Shown here piece after piece: positions 1 to 8,258 of a DNA stretch of 38,572 nt. Positions within the stretch are counted from its first letter, which is position 1; each line of letters starts with the position of its first letter. The translations under genes were made by a program, and so were the position numbers. Below the pieces are notes generated by a model. That model saw nothing but the letters and a program-made list of their open reading frames with translations. It was not told where the DNA came from and ran no database searches. The DNA lies in contig NZ_JAHMIN010000039.1 of NCBI RefSeq assembly GCF_018986435.1, forward strand, positions 25,028-63,599. Direction: 5' to 3'. The stretch is from Hahella sp. HN01 (GTDB taxonomy: Bacteria > Pseudomonadota > Gammaproteobacteria > Pseudomonadales > Oleiphilaceae).

Positions 1-3000
1 TGCTGCTGCAGATATTCCGCCAGTCTCTGGATGTTGTTGTAGCTGAACAAGGCGTTTGGCGGAACCTGAGCGCCAAAGGTCTTGCCGATATCCTGCGCCA
101 GGGTCTGCATCATGACGGAATTAAGACCCAGGTCGCCCCAGCTCTTATCCGCGCTGATATCCTCCTCCGAGAGCCTGGTTAAGGCTTCCACCAGACGAGT
201 CAGTCCCGCCCGGATCTGCGCTTCGGAGGCGGCCTGTGAGATATTTTGACTGGCGTTATTAGCCTGCTGTCCGGAGTCCTGTTGCATGGAATCCTGAACT
301 GCAGATGAGGTGAAATGCTCGCGAATCTTCTCCTGATCGCCCACCAGCCCCATGACCTGGTCATACTGATCGGGGACGCCGTTGATCCAGGTGATGAAAA
401 GCCCCGCGCCCTGAGCCAGCGTCAACGGAACAAACCCGTAATGACGCCGCAGGTAATCCGCCAGAGAGCGATATTGATCCATCAGGTTTTCGCTATCCTG
501 ATCGTCGATCCACAGAGGCCAGTTGATGGATAGCGTATGGCCTTTGCGCGCCCCTTGTTTGACCCGACGATTGCGTTCCGCCGCAAACTCGTCAAGGAAA
601 CGATTGGCGGCGACATAATCGCACTGCCCCACATTGCCCATGATGCTGGACATGGAAGAAAACAGGCAGAAGAAATCCAGCTCCAGGTGGGCCGTGCAGC
701 GATCCAGTTGCCGGGTTCCCGCCACCTTCGCCGCCATGACCGCGGAGAAGTCCGCCAGCGACTTGTTCTGCACCTGGGCGTCTTTCAATACGCCCGCGGA
801 CTGAATGACGCCATTTAAGCGACCGTACTTTTGCAGGACCTCGGCAATCAGGCGCTCCGCCTGAACCGGGTCGGCGATATCCGCCCGCTGGTAACTGATT
901 TCGCCTTGCGGCCACTGCTGCAACCAGGCTTTCCGCTCTGGCGACAGGGCGGAGCGTCCGACCAGAATCACTTTGGCGTTGTAGTCCGCGTGCAGACGTC
1001 GGGCGATTTCTCTGCCGATCATGCCCATGCCGCCGCTGATCAGATACACGCCATCCTGACGCAAACGCGTTCCTTGAGACGGTTCAATGCAGGTCAGGCT
1101 ACGCTCACTTTGTTCACCTTCCCGGCGTTCCACTTCCTTGAATTCGTCCCCGGTTTCGGCCTGTTCCGCCAACAGCCAGCGCCAGTCCTCCAACTCCCAG
1201 GACCCAGCGGGCTTGACGATCTGCGCCTGCCTGTAACGAACCGGGGTATTTTCCAGCGCCAGCACTCTGAAAACCCCGCCCATGGCGATGTTTTCAGGGG
1301 TCTGTCGGCTATCGCTGACATTTAATATTACGCAAGGGCGCGAACAGTCCTGCATCGCCTTCGCCAGGTTCAACGCCGACGCGTCGCTCCAGGAGACGTT
1401 ACAGTTAATCCAATAAATCTCTTGCTGATTCAGTTCATTGGCGATGTAATCCAGCGCCTGGGTGAAATCCTCCAGGTGATCAGGCCGCAGGGTCAGGACG
1501 TCGTGCTGGAAACTCAACGCCGTTCCTGGACTGACGCGCAGAACCCGCGCGCCGTCGATCATCGACGGCAACGCCTGCTCTGACGGCGCCATCACCGCCA
1601 CCAGCGGGATTGGCTTCAACAATGCTGGAGGGTCCCTGTGTCGCCATACCGGCGTCAACAATACCGCGGGCGTCGAGTCCGGCGTCGGCGCTAAACTTGG
1701 CGTGATTTGTTTAGCTGAATTAATCACCGCCGAAACGACTTCCGCCTGCAGCGTCGGCGCCCAGTAAACATCACGGGCGAACGGATACTTTGGAGCCCCT
1801 CGCAGCAGGGATTTCACTGGAAAGCTGCCAGCGAAGTCGACGCTGTCCCCTTGCAGGTAGGCGCGCATTAACGATGCAAATGCCCCGCTCGTCGGCCTGT
1901 TCGTTTCAGACGTATTTGCGCCTTCCAGTCTGTCGATCAATGCGGGAACTGACGCCACGACATAACATTCCCGCTCGGCGTGGTGTTGTCGAGCGCAGCA
2001 CAGGGTGTAGCTCAGACTGTATAAGCTGACTTGCGATTGATCGCGCAAATACGCCGCCAGTTGCTGTTTCACCCGTCGCAGACCGCTGCGATTGGGCGCC
2101 GACAAGGCGATAAGAGTCTCCGATTGCGCCGGGATCGCAGCGGACTCACTCGCAAGATATTGCTGCAGAATAACGTGTCCGTTAGCGCCCCCCGCTCCAA
2201 ACGAGCTGAGCCCGGCGAAGCGGGTGGCCGCTCCCGCCAGAGGCCAGGGCTGCTTCTCCCGCACCAGTTGAAAGCGGGTTTGTTCGATATTCAGATAGGG
2301 ATTCTCAATGGCGCAATGCAGCGTGGGAGCAAGCTGCTCATGGGCGAACTGCTGGACCACCTTGAAGAGTCCCGCCATCGCGGCGGCGGACTCCAGATGC
2401 CCGATATTGCTTTTCACCGAGCCGAGGTAACAAGGCGCGTCCGCCCCCTCCAGATCAGCGCCATATGCGTTTTGCAACGCCTGCAGTTCAATGGGGTCGC
2501 CCAGGCTGGTGCCGGTGCCGTGGGCCTCGATGTAGTTAACCTGGGCGGGATTCACGCCGGACTTTCGCAAAGCGTCCTGAATCACCCGTTGCTGCGCCCG
2601 CGCTGACGGAACCGTAAAGCTGCTGGTTTTGCCGCCGGAATTAATCGCCGTGGCGCGTACGATGGCGTAAATCACGTCCTGATCGCGTATGGCGTCGGCG
2701 ACAGTCTTCAACACCACTGCCGCAGCGCCTTCGCCGGGAACATAACCGTCCGCCTCCACGCCGAAAGCGTGACAATGTCCGCTGGCGCTGAGGAACTTGC
2801 CTTGCGACAGCAGCCGGTATTTGCCCGGGTGCGCCATGATATTCACGCCGCCGGCCAGGGCTATGCGGCACTCGCCCAGACGCAGGCTGTTGCACGCCAT
2901 ATGCAACGCGGTCAGAGATCCCGAGCACATGGTGTCCACGGTCAGGCTGGGGCCTTGCAGATCGAATGCATAAGATACGCGGTTGGCGATGGCGGCGAAG

Positions 3001-5192
3001 GAACTGCTCACGACCCTGCCGGGGGCGTTCATGTCCTGATAATGGCCGAACATGGCGGCGGCGAACACGCCCACCTCCTGGCTGGGGGAAACAAAGTACC
3101 CCGCGTCTTCCAGAGCATGGTAGCTGACTTGCAGAAAACGTCTTTCCTGAGGATCAAGCAGTTCTGCGTCCACCGGCGCAATGTTGAAAAAAGCTGGATC
3201 GAACTCCGCGACGCCCGGCATAAAACCGCCATGACGGCCGTAGGCGGCGTCCGCCTGCGCCGCGGAGGCGGAGTAATCCCGCCGCCAGTCCCAGCGATCT
3301 TGCGGGATGACGCGCACCGCGTCTTCGCCGTCCGCCAGAGACCGCCAGAACGCTTCCGGCGTCGCGCCATTGGGGAATTCCCCCGCCATGCCGATGATGG
3401 CGATGTCGTCGTCCCGATAAGCGTCCGTCGAGAGTTTGGGTTGGTTGGTCAACGTTGGTGCAGCGCCGCCGCCATGAGTTTTGACAAGCTCAGAGTTAGC
3501 CTCTTTGGCGTCAGGCGCTTTGTCTGTGGCGGCGATTTGCGCTTGTTCGGCAGGTGCTGTTTCCACTTGCTGGGACGCCGCAGCGCCGTCCGTGTCCGCC
3601 AGACAGGCGCATAGCAGCGGCTGCGCCCGCTCCATCAAATGCTCCGCCAGTTGCCTGATGGTGGAACACTCAAACAAGATAGCGCGACTGAGTTTGAAGT
3701 CGCCCTGGGGCGACAACTGCGCTGCAATGTCCGTGCTGATCTGAATGCTGGCGACGCTGTCGAGGCCTTTGTCCAGCAGGTTGTCATCATCCTTCAGCGT
3801 TTTTATTCCGCTATGGCGACGGAAGATTGCTTTCAGCCAGCGGCGCGTTTTTTCTTCCAATGCGCCCTGATCCATTGTCGATACAGGAGAGTCCGTGGAC
3901 GCCTGAGATTGCGTCTCGCTCGCTGGAACCACTATGTCCGTGCGCAACGCCCCCATTCCTTCCGCTACGCCTTCATAGATCACCAGATGACGTTCTCCCG
4001 CGGCCAGGGCGGACAGCATACGTTCACAGGCCGGCTGCGGCTCCAGAGGGCGCAGCGCTGATTCGTCCGTCATTTGCATGCCCTGGGAGCGCCACAGGCC
4101 CCAGGCGAAGCTATACCAGTTGGGTAGCTGCTCCGACGCCAGTTCGACGAACTCATTGGCCGCCCCGTAGGCGCATTGCCCCACATTGCCGATGGTCGCG
4201 GTCAGGGAACTGAAGTTGACCACGTACTGCGGCCGGTAATCCTGCTGCAACGCCGCCAGATTCAACACCACGCCGACTTTGGCGAGCAGCGTCCTGTGCA
4301 GGCGCTCCGCATTCAGGTTGTGAAACAGACAGTCGTCCAGGGTTCCGGCCAGGTTAAACACCGCCTTGATAGCGCCGAATCCCTGCTCAATATGGGTGAA
4401 AGCCGCTTTCAGCACGCCATAGTCCGTGGCGTCGACGCGCAGGTAGCTTCTCACGCCATACGCCTTCAAGGTCTGCGTTAATGCGGCGTCAGGCGCTTTA
4501 CGGCCCAATACGAATACATTCAGACGACGGGAGGATTGCAGTACGCGGATCAGTTCCTGACCCACGCCGCCAGCGCCGCCAATCAGCACGATATTGTCGC
4601 CATGGTTGAACGGGACGCCTCCGGCGTCACCCTGCCCGGCGGCGATCCAGGATTCCAAAGACAGGCCGGTCTCATCAAAACACAGGCGGCGTCCCGGCCA
4701 GGCGAGCGCAGCGGCGATACGACCGGATAAAGAAGCGCCAATGGGGCCAGAGGGAATACGTGCGGAAGTGAAAACACAACGGGGCATTTCCAGGCAGGCG
4801 GAGCGCGCCAGTCCGTCGAATAACGCGGTGAGCGCATCTTCCTGAGCATGAAATGACAGCAGACGCATTGGACGGTTTTGCGCGAATACCCAGCGCAGCA
4901 GCTCAAGGCTGCGACGACTACAGGACATCCAGCTCGCCTGAGTCAGCGACGCCAGGGGCTGATTGCGACCGACAATGACTGCAACGACGTCCCGACCACC
5001 GTCGATGCGAGCCAGCTCCGCCCGCATCGCCGCCTCATCCGCGACCTGATCCAGGCGCAGAACCGCCGCGCCCATATGGCGTGCGGCCTCCTCCGCCTCG
5101 GCGCTGTCCGTCGCCACCAGCACTCGCTCCGCCTGAATTTCGCCGTAGGGAGGCGCGGCGACCTCCGTCAATTGCCGTTTTAATATTTCCAT
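1..5192 (-). CDS. Trans-AT type I PKS, KR-ACP-KS-KR-ACP, 3' end outside the window (LkcF-like)
   Basis: The frame is open from the ATG at 5192 to the left edge (over 1,730 residues). Domains in order: ketoreductase 1 at about 195-380, with a GGAGGVG nucleotide-binding loop, an LDD motif and catalytic Tyr342 in YGAAN; an ACP with its phosphopantetheine Ser479 (GLDS); a ketosynthase at about 595-1010, with Cys756 in DTMCSGS, HGTGTSLGDP and NIGHLE, so all three catalytic residues are present; ketoreductase 2 with GGMGMIG, LKD and Tyr1526 in YVAAN; and an ACP with Ser1692 (GLNS). There is no AT domain, so it depends on the acyltransferase at 7317-8198. A KR-first start means it completes the module whose KS-DH ends the 8259-14042 protein. 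Six anchor residues fall in one frame, so I see no frameshift. The start has a poor ribosome-binding site. The role as the LkcF equivalent is inferred from domain and gene order. Confidence 0.93.
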   Translation of the reverse strand, partial: MEILKRQLTEVAAPPYGEIQAERVLVATDSAEAEEAARHMGAAVLRLDQVADEAAMRAELARIDGGRDVVAVIVGRNQPLASLTQASWMSCSRRSLELLRWVFAQNRPMRLLSFHAQEDALTALFDGLARSACLEMPRCVFTSARIPSGPIGASLSGRIAAALAWPGRRLCFDETGLSLESWIAAGQGDAGGVPFNHGDNIVLIGGAGGVGQELIRVLQSSRRLNVFVLGRKAPDAALTQTLKAYGVRSYLRVDATDYGVLKAAFTHIEQGFGAIKAVFNLAGTLDDCLFHNLNAERLHRTLLAKVGVVLNLAALQQDYRPQYVVNFSSLTATIGNVGQCAYGAANEFVELASEQLPNWYSFAWGLWRSQGMQMTDESALRPLEPQPACERMLSALAAGERHLVIYEGVAEGMGALRTDIVVPASETQSQASTDSPVSTMDQGALEEKTRRWLKAIFRRHSGIKTLKDDDNLLDKGLDSVASIQISTDIAAQLSPQGDFKLSRAILFECSTIRQLAEHLMERAQPLLCACLADTDGAAASQQVETAPAEQAQIAATDKAPDAKEANSELVKTHGGGAAPTLTNQPKLSTDAYRDDDIAIIGMAGEFPNGATPEAFWRSLADGEDAVRVIPQDRWDWRRDYSASAAQADAAYGRHGGFMPGVAEFDPAFFNIAPVDAELLDPQERRFLQVSYHALEDAGYFVSPSQEVGVFAAAMFGHYQDMNAPGRVVSSSFAAIANRVSYAFDLQGPSLTVDTMCSGSLTALHMACNSLRLGECRIALAGGVNIMAHPGKYRLLSQGKFLSASGHCHAFGVEADGYVPGEGAAAVVLKTVADAIRDQDVIYAIVRATAINSGGKTSSFTVPSARAQQRVIQDALRKSGVNPAQVNYIEAHGTGTSLGDPIELQALQNAYGADLEGADAPCYLGSVKSNIGHLESAAAMAGLFKVVQQFAHEQLAPTLHCAIENPYLNIEQTRFQLVREKQPWPLAGAATRFAGLSSFGAGGANGHVILQQYLASESAAIPAQSETLIALSAPNRSGLRRVKQQLAAYLRDQSQVSLYSLSYTLCCARQHHAERECYVVASVPALIDRLEGANTSETNRPTSGAFASLMRAYLQGDSVDFAGSFPVKSLLRGAPKYPFARDVYWAPTLQAEVVSAVINSAKQITPSLAPTPDSTPAVLLTPVWRHRDPPALLKPIPLVAVMAPSEQALPSMIDGARVLRVSPGTALSFQHDVLTLRPDHLEDFTQALDYIANELNQQEIYWINCNVSWSDASALNLAKAMQDCSRPCVILNVSDSRQTPENIAMGGVFRVLALENTPVRYRQAQIVKPAGSWELEDWRWLLAEQAETGDEFKEVERREGEQSERSLTCIEPSQGTRLRQDGVYLISGGMGMIGREIARRLHADYNAKVILVGRSALSPERKAWLQQWPQGEISYQRADIADPVQAERLIAEVLQKYGRLNGVIQSAGVLKDAQVQNKSLADFSAVMAAKVAGTRQLDRCTAHLELDFFCLFSSMSSIMGNVGQCDYVAANRFLDEFAAERNRRVKQGARKGHTLSINWPLWIDDQDSENLMDQYRSLADYLRRHYGFVPLTLAQGAGLFITWINGVPDQYDQVMGLVGDQEKIREHFTSSAVQDSMQQDSGQQANNASQNISQAASEAQIRAGLTRLVEALTRLSEEDISADKSWGDLGLNSVMMQTLAQDIGKTFGAQVPPNALFSYNNIQRLAEYLQQ

Positions 5193-5265
5193 TCAAACAC
5201 CACTGTAAATATGCGTTGAGTCTTCCGTGTTGCTGCGCCGAAGCCTTCTACAGCCAAACCATCCC

Positions 5266-5289
5266 CATAGCGCCGCCAGCGACGCTATG
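5266..5289. repeat. Short inverted repeat in the gap between the isochorismatase-like gene and the downstream PKS
   Basis: CATAGCG (5266-5272) and CGCTATG (5283-5289) can pair around a 10-nt loop in the 120-bp gap 5193-5312. No T-run follows on either strand, so this is at most a processing or weak pausing hairpin. The rest of the gap shows nothing I can name. Confidence 0.35.
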
Positions 5290-5312
5290 TTTTCGCCCAC
5301 AGTCAGGCGCGA

Positions 5313-5867
5313 TTAACGAATGTAGCGCCCATCCAGATACTTCATCGCCAGATCCAGATAATTGGGGTATTCGGAATGCCGGATCAGCTCGAAGAAGAAC
5401 ATTTCCCGGGTGATCAGTTGCACGCCGTTTTGCTCAAGACGTCGCAGCGCCGCCTGATGGTCGGTTTGCGAGCGCGCTGAGCAGGTGTCCGCCAGCAGAA
5501 AGACTTCTTTGCCCTGGGCTTTCAAACGCAGCGCGGATTGCAGGATGCAGACGTGGGTTTCCGCCCCCGCCAGCACGTAATGGTCGCGTCTGGCGGCTTC
5601 CACTGAATGGGCGACGGCCTGTTCCTGCATGAAATCGAAGTGGGTTTTCTCTAAATATTCCGCCTCTCTGGCCACTTCGGTCAGAGACTGCGACAGCTTG
5701 CCTAACTTTTTGTGCTCGATGATCTGGGTGGGAACCTGCAGATCGCAACACATGTCCGCCAGCCAGCGGCAGTCGTTCAATAACTGGGTGCCGTTTTGCA
5801 GCAGCGGAATCAGTTCCAACTGCATATTGAAAATAACCACAGACGCTTTTTCTTTTTGTAACAACAT
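5313..5867 (-). CDS. Isochorismatase-fold (YcaC/ISOC1-like) protein with the catalytic Asp replaced by Asn
   Basis: 184 residues, full length for the cysteine-hydrolase (isochorismatase) superfamily, which cleaves C-N or C-O bonds through an Asp-Lys-Cys triad. Cys107 (ETHVCILQ) and the probable Lys74 (LEKTHFDF) are present. The N-terminal strand that normally reads D-x-Q here reads VIFNMQ, with Asn14 (codon AAT) in place of the Asp. The overall pattern fits the ISOC1/YcaC branch rather than true isochorismatases. AAGGAG lies 7 nt before the ATG and overlaps the end of the amine oxidase gene, so the two are probably coupled in translation. A role in trimming or releasing the cluster's product is guesswork; it may be catalytically weak or act as a binding protein. 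No signal peptide, so cytoplasmic. Confidence 0.88.
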   Translation of the reverse strand: MLLQKEKASVVIFNMQLELIPLLQNGTQLLNDCRWLADMCCDLQVPTQIIEHKKLGKLSQSLTEVAREAEYLEKTHFDFMQEQAVAHSVEAARRDHYVLAGAETHVCILQSALRLKAQGKEVFLLADTCSARSQTDHQAALRRLEQNGVQLITREMFFFELIRHSEYPNYLDLAMKYLDGRYIR

Positions 5868-5879
5868 TGTCCGACTCCT

Positions 5880-7298
5880 TTAAACCATTAAGTCCTTGAT
5901 GAATTTGTGAGATTGTTCTTTGTGCAGGGATAGCGCCTTGGCCACTTTGAAGATCGCGTCGCCGACCCAGGAGGCGAATTTTTCCCCCGGCTTGTTGACG
6001 CCCATGATCTCCTTGATGACCTTGAACTGTACGTAGGCCAGCGTGTTGTCCCTGTAGGGGTAGGCGGCGCCCAGTCGATCCGCGATCACCATCGCCGAGA
6101 CAATGGCGCCTTCGTGCCCGGTCAGGCTGGTGTCTGTGCCGCAGAACCAAAGATTATTGACGCCCTGAATCTCTTTGATGCGGGTCTTGCGATAGAAGTC
6201 CACGGGCCTGAGCTTGGGCAGCTTCCACGACCTTTCGCAGGCGATGCGCTCCGGCCTGATCTCCGCCTTTGGATCGAACGTGACCAACAGCGGCTTGTCC
6301 ACGCCCCGATACGGCGGCAGCACGTTGTTGACCCGGGTCAACGTGCCGAATTGCGCCTCCGGCGCCGAGATATCGAAACTGTCCGGCATTTTGAACTGGC
6401 AATAGAGTCCTTCTCCCTGGGCGCTGATCCAACGTTCGTCATGATGCAGGTAGCTCTTCACGGGAACATGTTCGAAGCCGCCTAAAATCTCCTGATAGAC
6501 GGTTTCCGTGGCGCCCAGCAAGGAGAGCGTCACATCCGCGTGGGTGGCGAATATCACCTGGTCGAAGCGCTGGCTCTTTCCGTTAAACTCCACGGTGACG
6601 CCTGAGGCGGACGGGGTGACGCGCTGTACCGGCGTATTCAGTTTCACCCGATCGCCCAGCTCCTGCTCGATGCGTTTCAGGTAGCCGTTTATTCCCCCCT
6701 TGGCTTTGCGCCAGTAACCAGGCGAAAAGAACGATAACAGATTCATGTTGAAGGAAATGGCGACGTACATCAGCGTGTAGTCCAGGGACGGCGCGTTACA
6801 GCCGGAATAAACCGTCATCAACGGCGCCAGCGCCTGATGTTTGAACGCCTCCGAATAGCCGTTCGCGTCCAGATACTGGCCGATGCTCATTTTCTTGTAG
6901 CGCTCGTCCCCGGAACTCAGCACGGCGGCCATATCCAGATGAAAGCGGTCAAATTCCTGCAGCAGCTCTTCGCCCAGCTCACCTTTGCCGTTGAGATTGT
7001 TCCAGAAGCGCCCTTCCCCGGGAAAATCCACATGCATGGTCAGCGGAGCCACATAACTGTCGACGCCGAAATGCGTCAGCAACGCGCACAAGTTAGGGGT
7101 CAGGCGCTCATTGAAATACTCCACGCCCATGTCGATATACTGCGTTCCCGTCTCGGTTTCGACAGGATGACTGTAGGCGTGGCCGCCCAGATAGTCGGCG
7201 GCTTCGAACAAGGTGACCTGATTGTCTTTACTGAGCAGCCACGCGGCCATTGCGCCGGCGCCGCCCCCGCCGATCACGGCGATGTTGCTTCCTTTCAT
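5880..7298 (-). CDS. FAD-dependent amine oxidase, LkcE/CheE-like macrocyclase candidate
   Basis: 472 residues. The N-terminus has a Rossmann FAD-binding motif (IAVIGGGGAGAMAAW, residues 6-20) followed by E31 and the GG motif (YLGGHA) typical of flavin amine oxidases. The C-terminus has the second flavin-contact segment, LWFCGTDTSLTGHEGA, at about 390-407. In lankacidin biosynthesis the enzyme in this position (LkcE) oxidises the amide C-N bond of the linear polyketide and closes the ring by a Mannich-type reaction. Position immediately after the acyltransferase gene and linkage to a glycine-loading NRPS-PKS support the same role here. GAGG lies about 8 nt before the start, and the gap to the acyltransferase gene is 18 nt. 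Family assignment is firm; macrocyclase function is inferred from context. Confidence 0.92.
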   Translation of the reverse strand: MKGSNIAVIGGGGAGAMAAWLLSKDNQVTLFEAADYLGGHAYSHPVETETGTQYIDMGVEYFNERLTPNLCALLTHFGVDSYVAPLTMHVDFPGEGRFWNNLNGKGELGEELLQEFDRFHLDMAAVLSSGDERYKKMSIGQYLDANGYSEAFKHQALAPLMTVYSGCNAPSLDYTLMYVAISFNMNLLSFFSPGYWRKAKGGINGYLKRIEQELGDRVKLNTPVQRVTPSASGVTVEFNGKSQRFDQVIFATHADVTLSLLGATETVYQEILGGFEHVPVKSYLHHDERWISAQGEGLYCQFKMPDSFDISAPEAQFGTLTRVNNVLPPYRGVDKPLLVTFDPKAEIRPERIACERSWKLPKLRPVDFYRKTRIKEIQGVNNLWFCGTDTSLTGHEGAIVSAMVIADRLGAAYPYRDNTLAYVQFKVIKEIMGVNKPGEKFASWVGDAIFKVAKALSLHKEQSHKFIKDLMV

Positions 7299-7316
7299 AT
7301 TGATTACCTCTATGGG

Positions 7317-8198
7317 TTAAGCCTGTGCGTGCGTCGCAACCGCATGCTGAATTTTTCCCTGCAGATTGGTAAGCACCCGTCCCGGCCCCAGTTCGACAAA
7401 CTGCGCCTGCGGGTAGCGCCGCAACAGGCTCCGAATGGTCAGCGACCAGCGCACGGGTTTTACCAGCTGAAACGCCATTTCTTCGATGAGATGCTCGCCG
7501 CCAATGGCGCCGCCGCTGGTGCTGGAAATCACGGTTTTCTGCGGCGCTTTCAACTCAAGGCCCAGCAGAAAGTCAGTGAACTGCACCCGGCAGGGCTCCA
7601 TATAACGGGAATGAAACGCCCCGCTGACCGGCAACGGCACACAGCGAAGCCCCTCCTTTTCCAGCAGTGGAGATAGCCGCCGCATGCGCTCTTCCTGGCC
7701 GCTCAACACCACCTGGCCCGGCGCGTTATCATTCGCCACATCGACATCAAAACAGTCGAGCTGAATCAGCTTTTCTCTTAACCTGTCGGCGCTGACGCCC
7801 AACACCGCCAACATGCCGCCGCCACGGATGGCCTGCATCAGCTCTCCGCGTTTGGCGACGATGCGAAGCCCGGTCATCAGATCGAACACTCCCGCTGCGA
7901 ACAGCGCCGGAAACAGCCCCAGGCTGTGCCCGAGCAGACGTCCCTCAAAGGTGTTATGAAAGCGGCGGCCGGACTGACTCAGGTAGTCCAGGTAGGTCAG
8001 GCAGCACACAAAGTACAGCGCCGGCTGCGTATAGGCGGTCTGATTCAAACGCCCTTCCCGATCATGCAGGCACAGGTCGACGAGGGAGTAACCCAGGACC
8101 GCTTCCGCTTCCTGGCGCTGCGTCGGGTAGCGCTCGAACAAATCTTTTCCCATGCCCGGATGCTGCGATCCCTGGCCGGGGAACATCAGTATTTCCAT
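7317..8198 (-). CDS. Free-standing malonyl-CoA:ACP acyltransferase (trans-AT, LkcD-like)
   Basis: 293 residues from the ATG at 8198, chosen because GGAAG lies 10 nt upstream and the FabD-like FPGQGSQ starts at once; a start at 8228 would add ten unconserved residues. The FabD fold is complete: GQGSQ at 8-12, nucleophile Ser92 in GHSLG, Arg117 in KRGELM, which binds the malonyl carboxylate, and His196 in GAFHSRYM. It is closest in pattern to PksC/BaeC-type trans-acyltransferases. It should load malonyl units onto the ACPs of the three AT-less synthases encoded around it. The residue after GHSLG, usually Glu, is Leu95. The retained Arg argues for an acyltransferase rather than a proofreading acyl hydrolase. 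Confidence 0.93.
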   Translation of the reverse strand: MEILMFPGQGSQHPGMGKDLFERYPTQRQEAEAVLGYSLVDLCLHDREGRLNQTAYTQPALYFVCCLTYLDYLSQSGRRFHNTFEGRLLGHSLGLFPALFAAGVFDLMTGLRIVAKRGELMQAIRGGGMLAVLGVSADRLREKLIQLDCFDVDVANDNAPGQVVLSGQEERMRRLSPLLEKEGLRCVPLPVSGAFHSRYMEPCRVQFTDFLLGLELKAPQKTVISSTSGGAIGGEHLIEEMAFQLVKPVRWSLTIRSLLRRYPQAQFVELGPGRVLTNLQGKIQHAVATHAQA

Positions 8199-8258
8199 GA
8201 TTTCAACACTTCCATCGTTGTGATTCATCAGGCGGTTTCACTGCCGTTTGGACCGGCC

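Noticed and set aside
8199-8228. Earlier start of the acyltransferase at 8228
   Set aside because: No ribosome-binding site precedes it and the extra ten residues lie before the conserved FabD opening.
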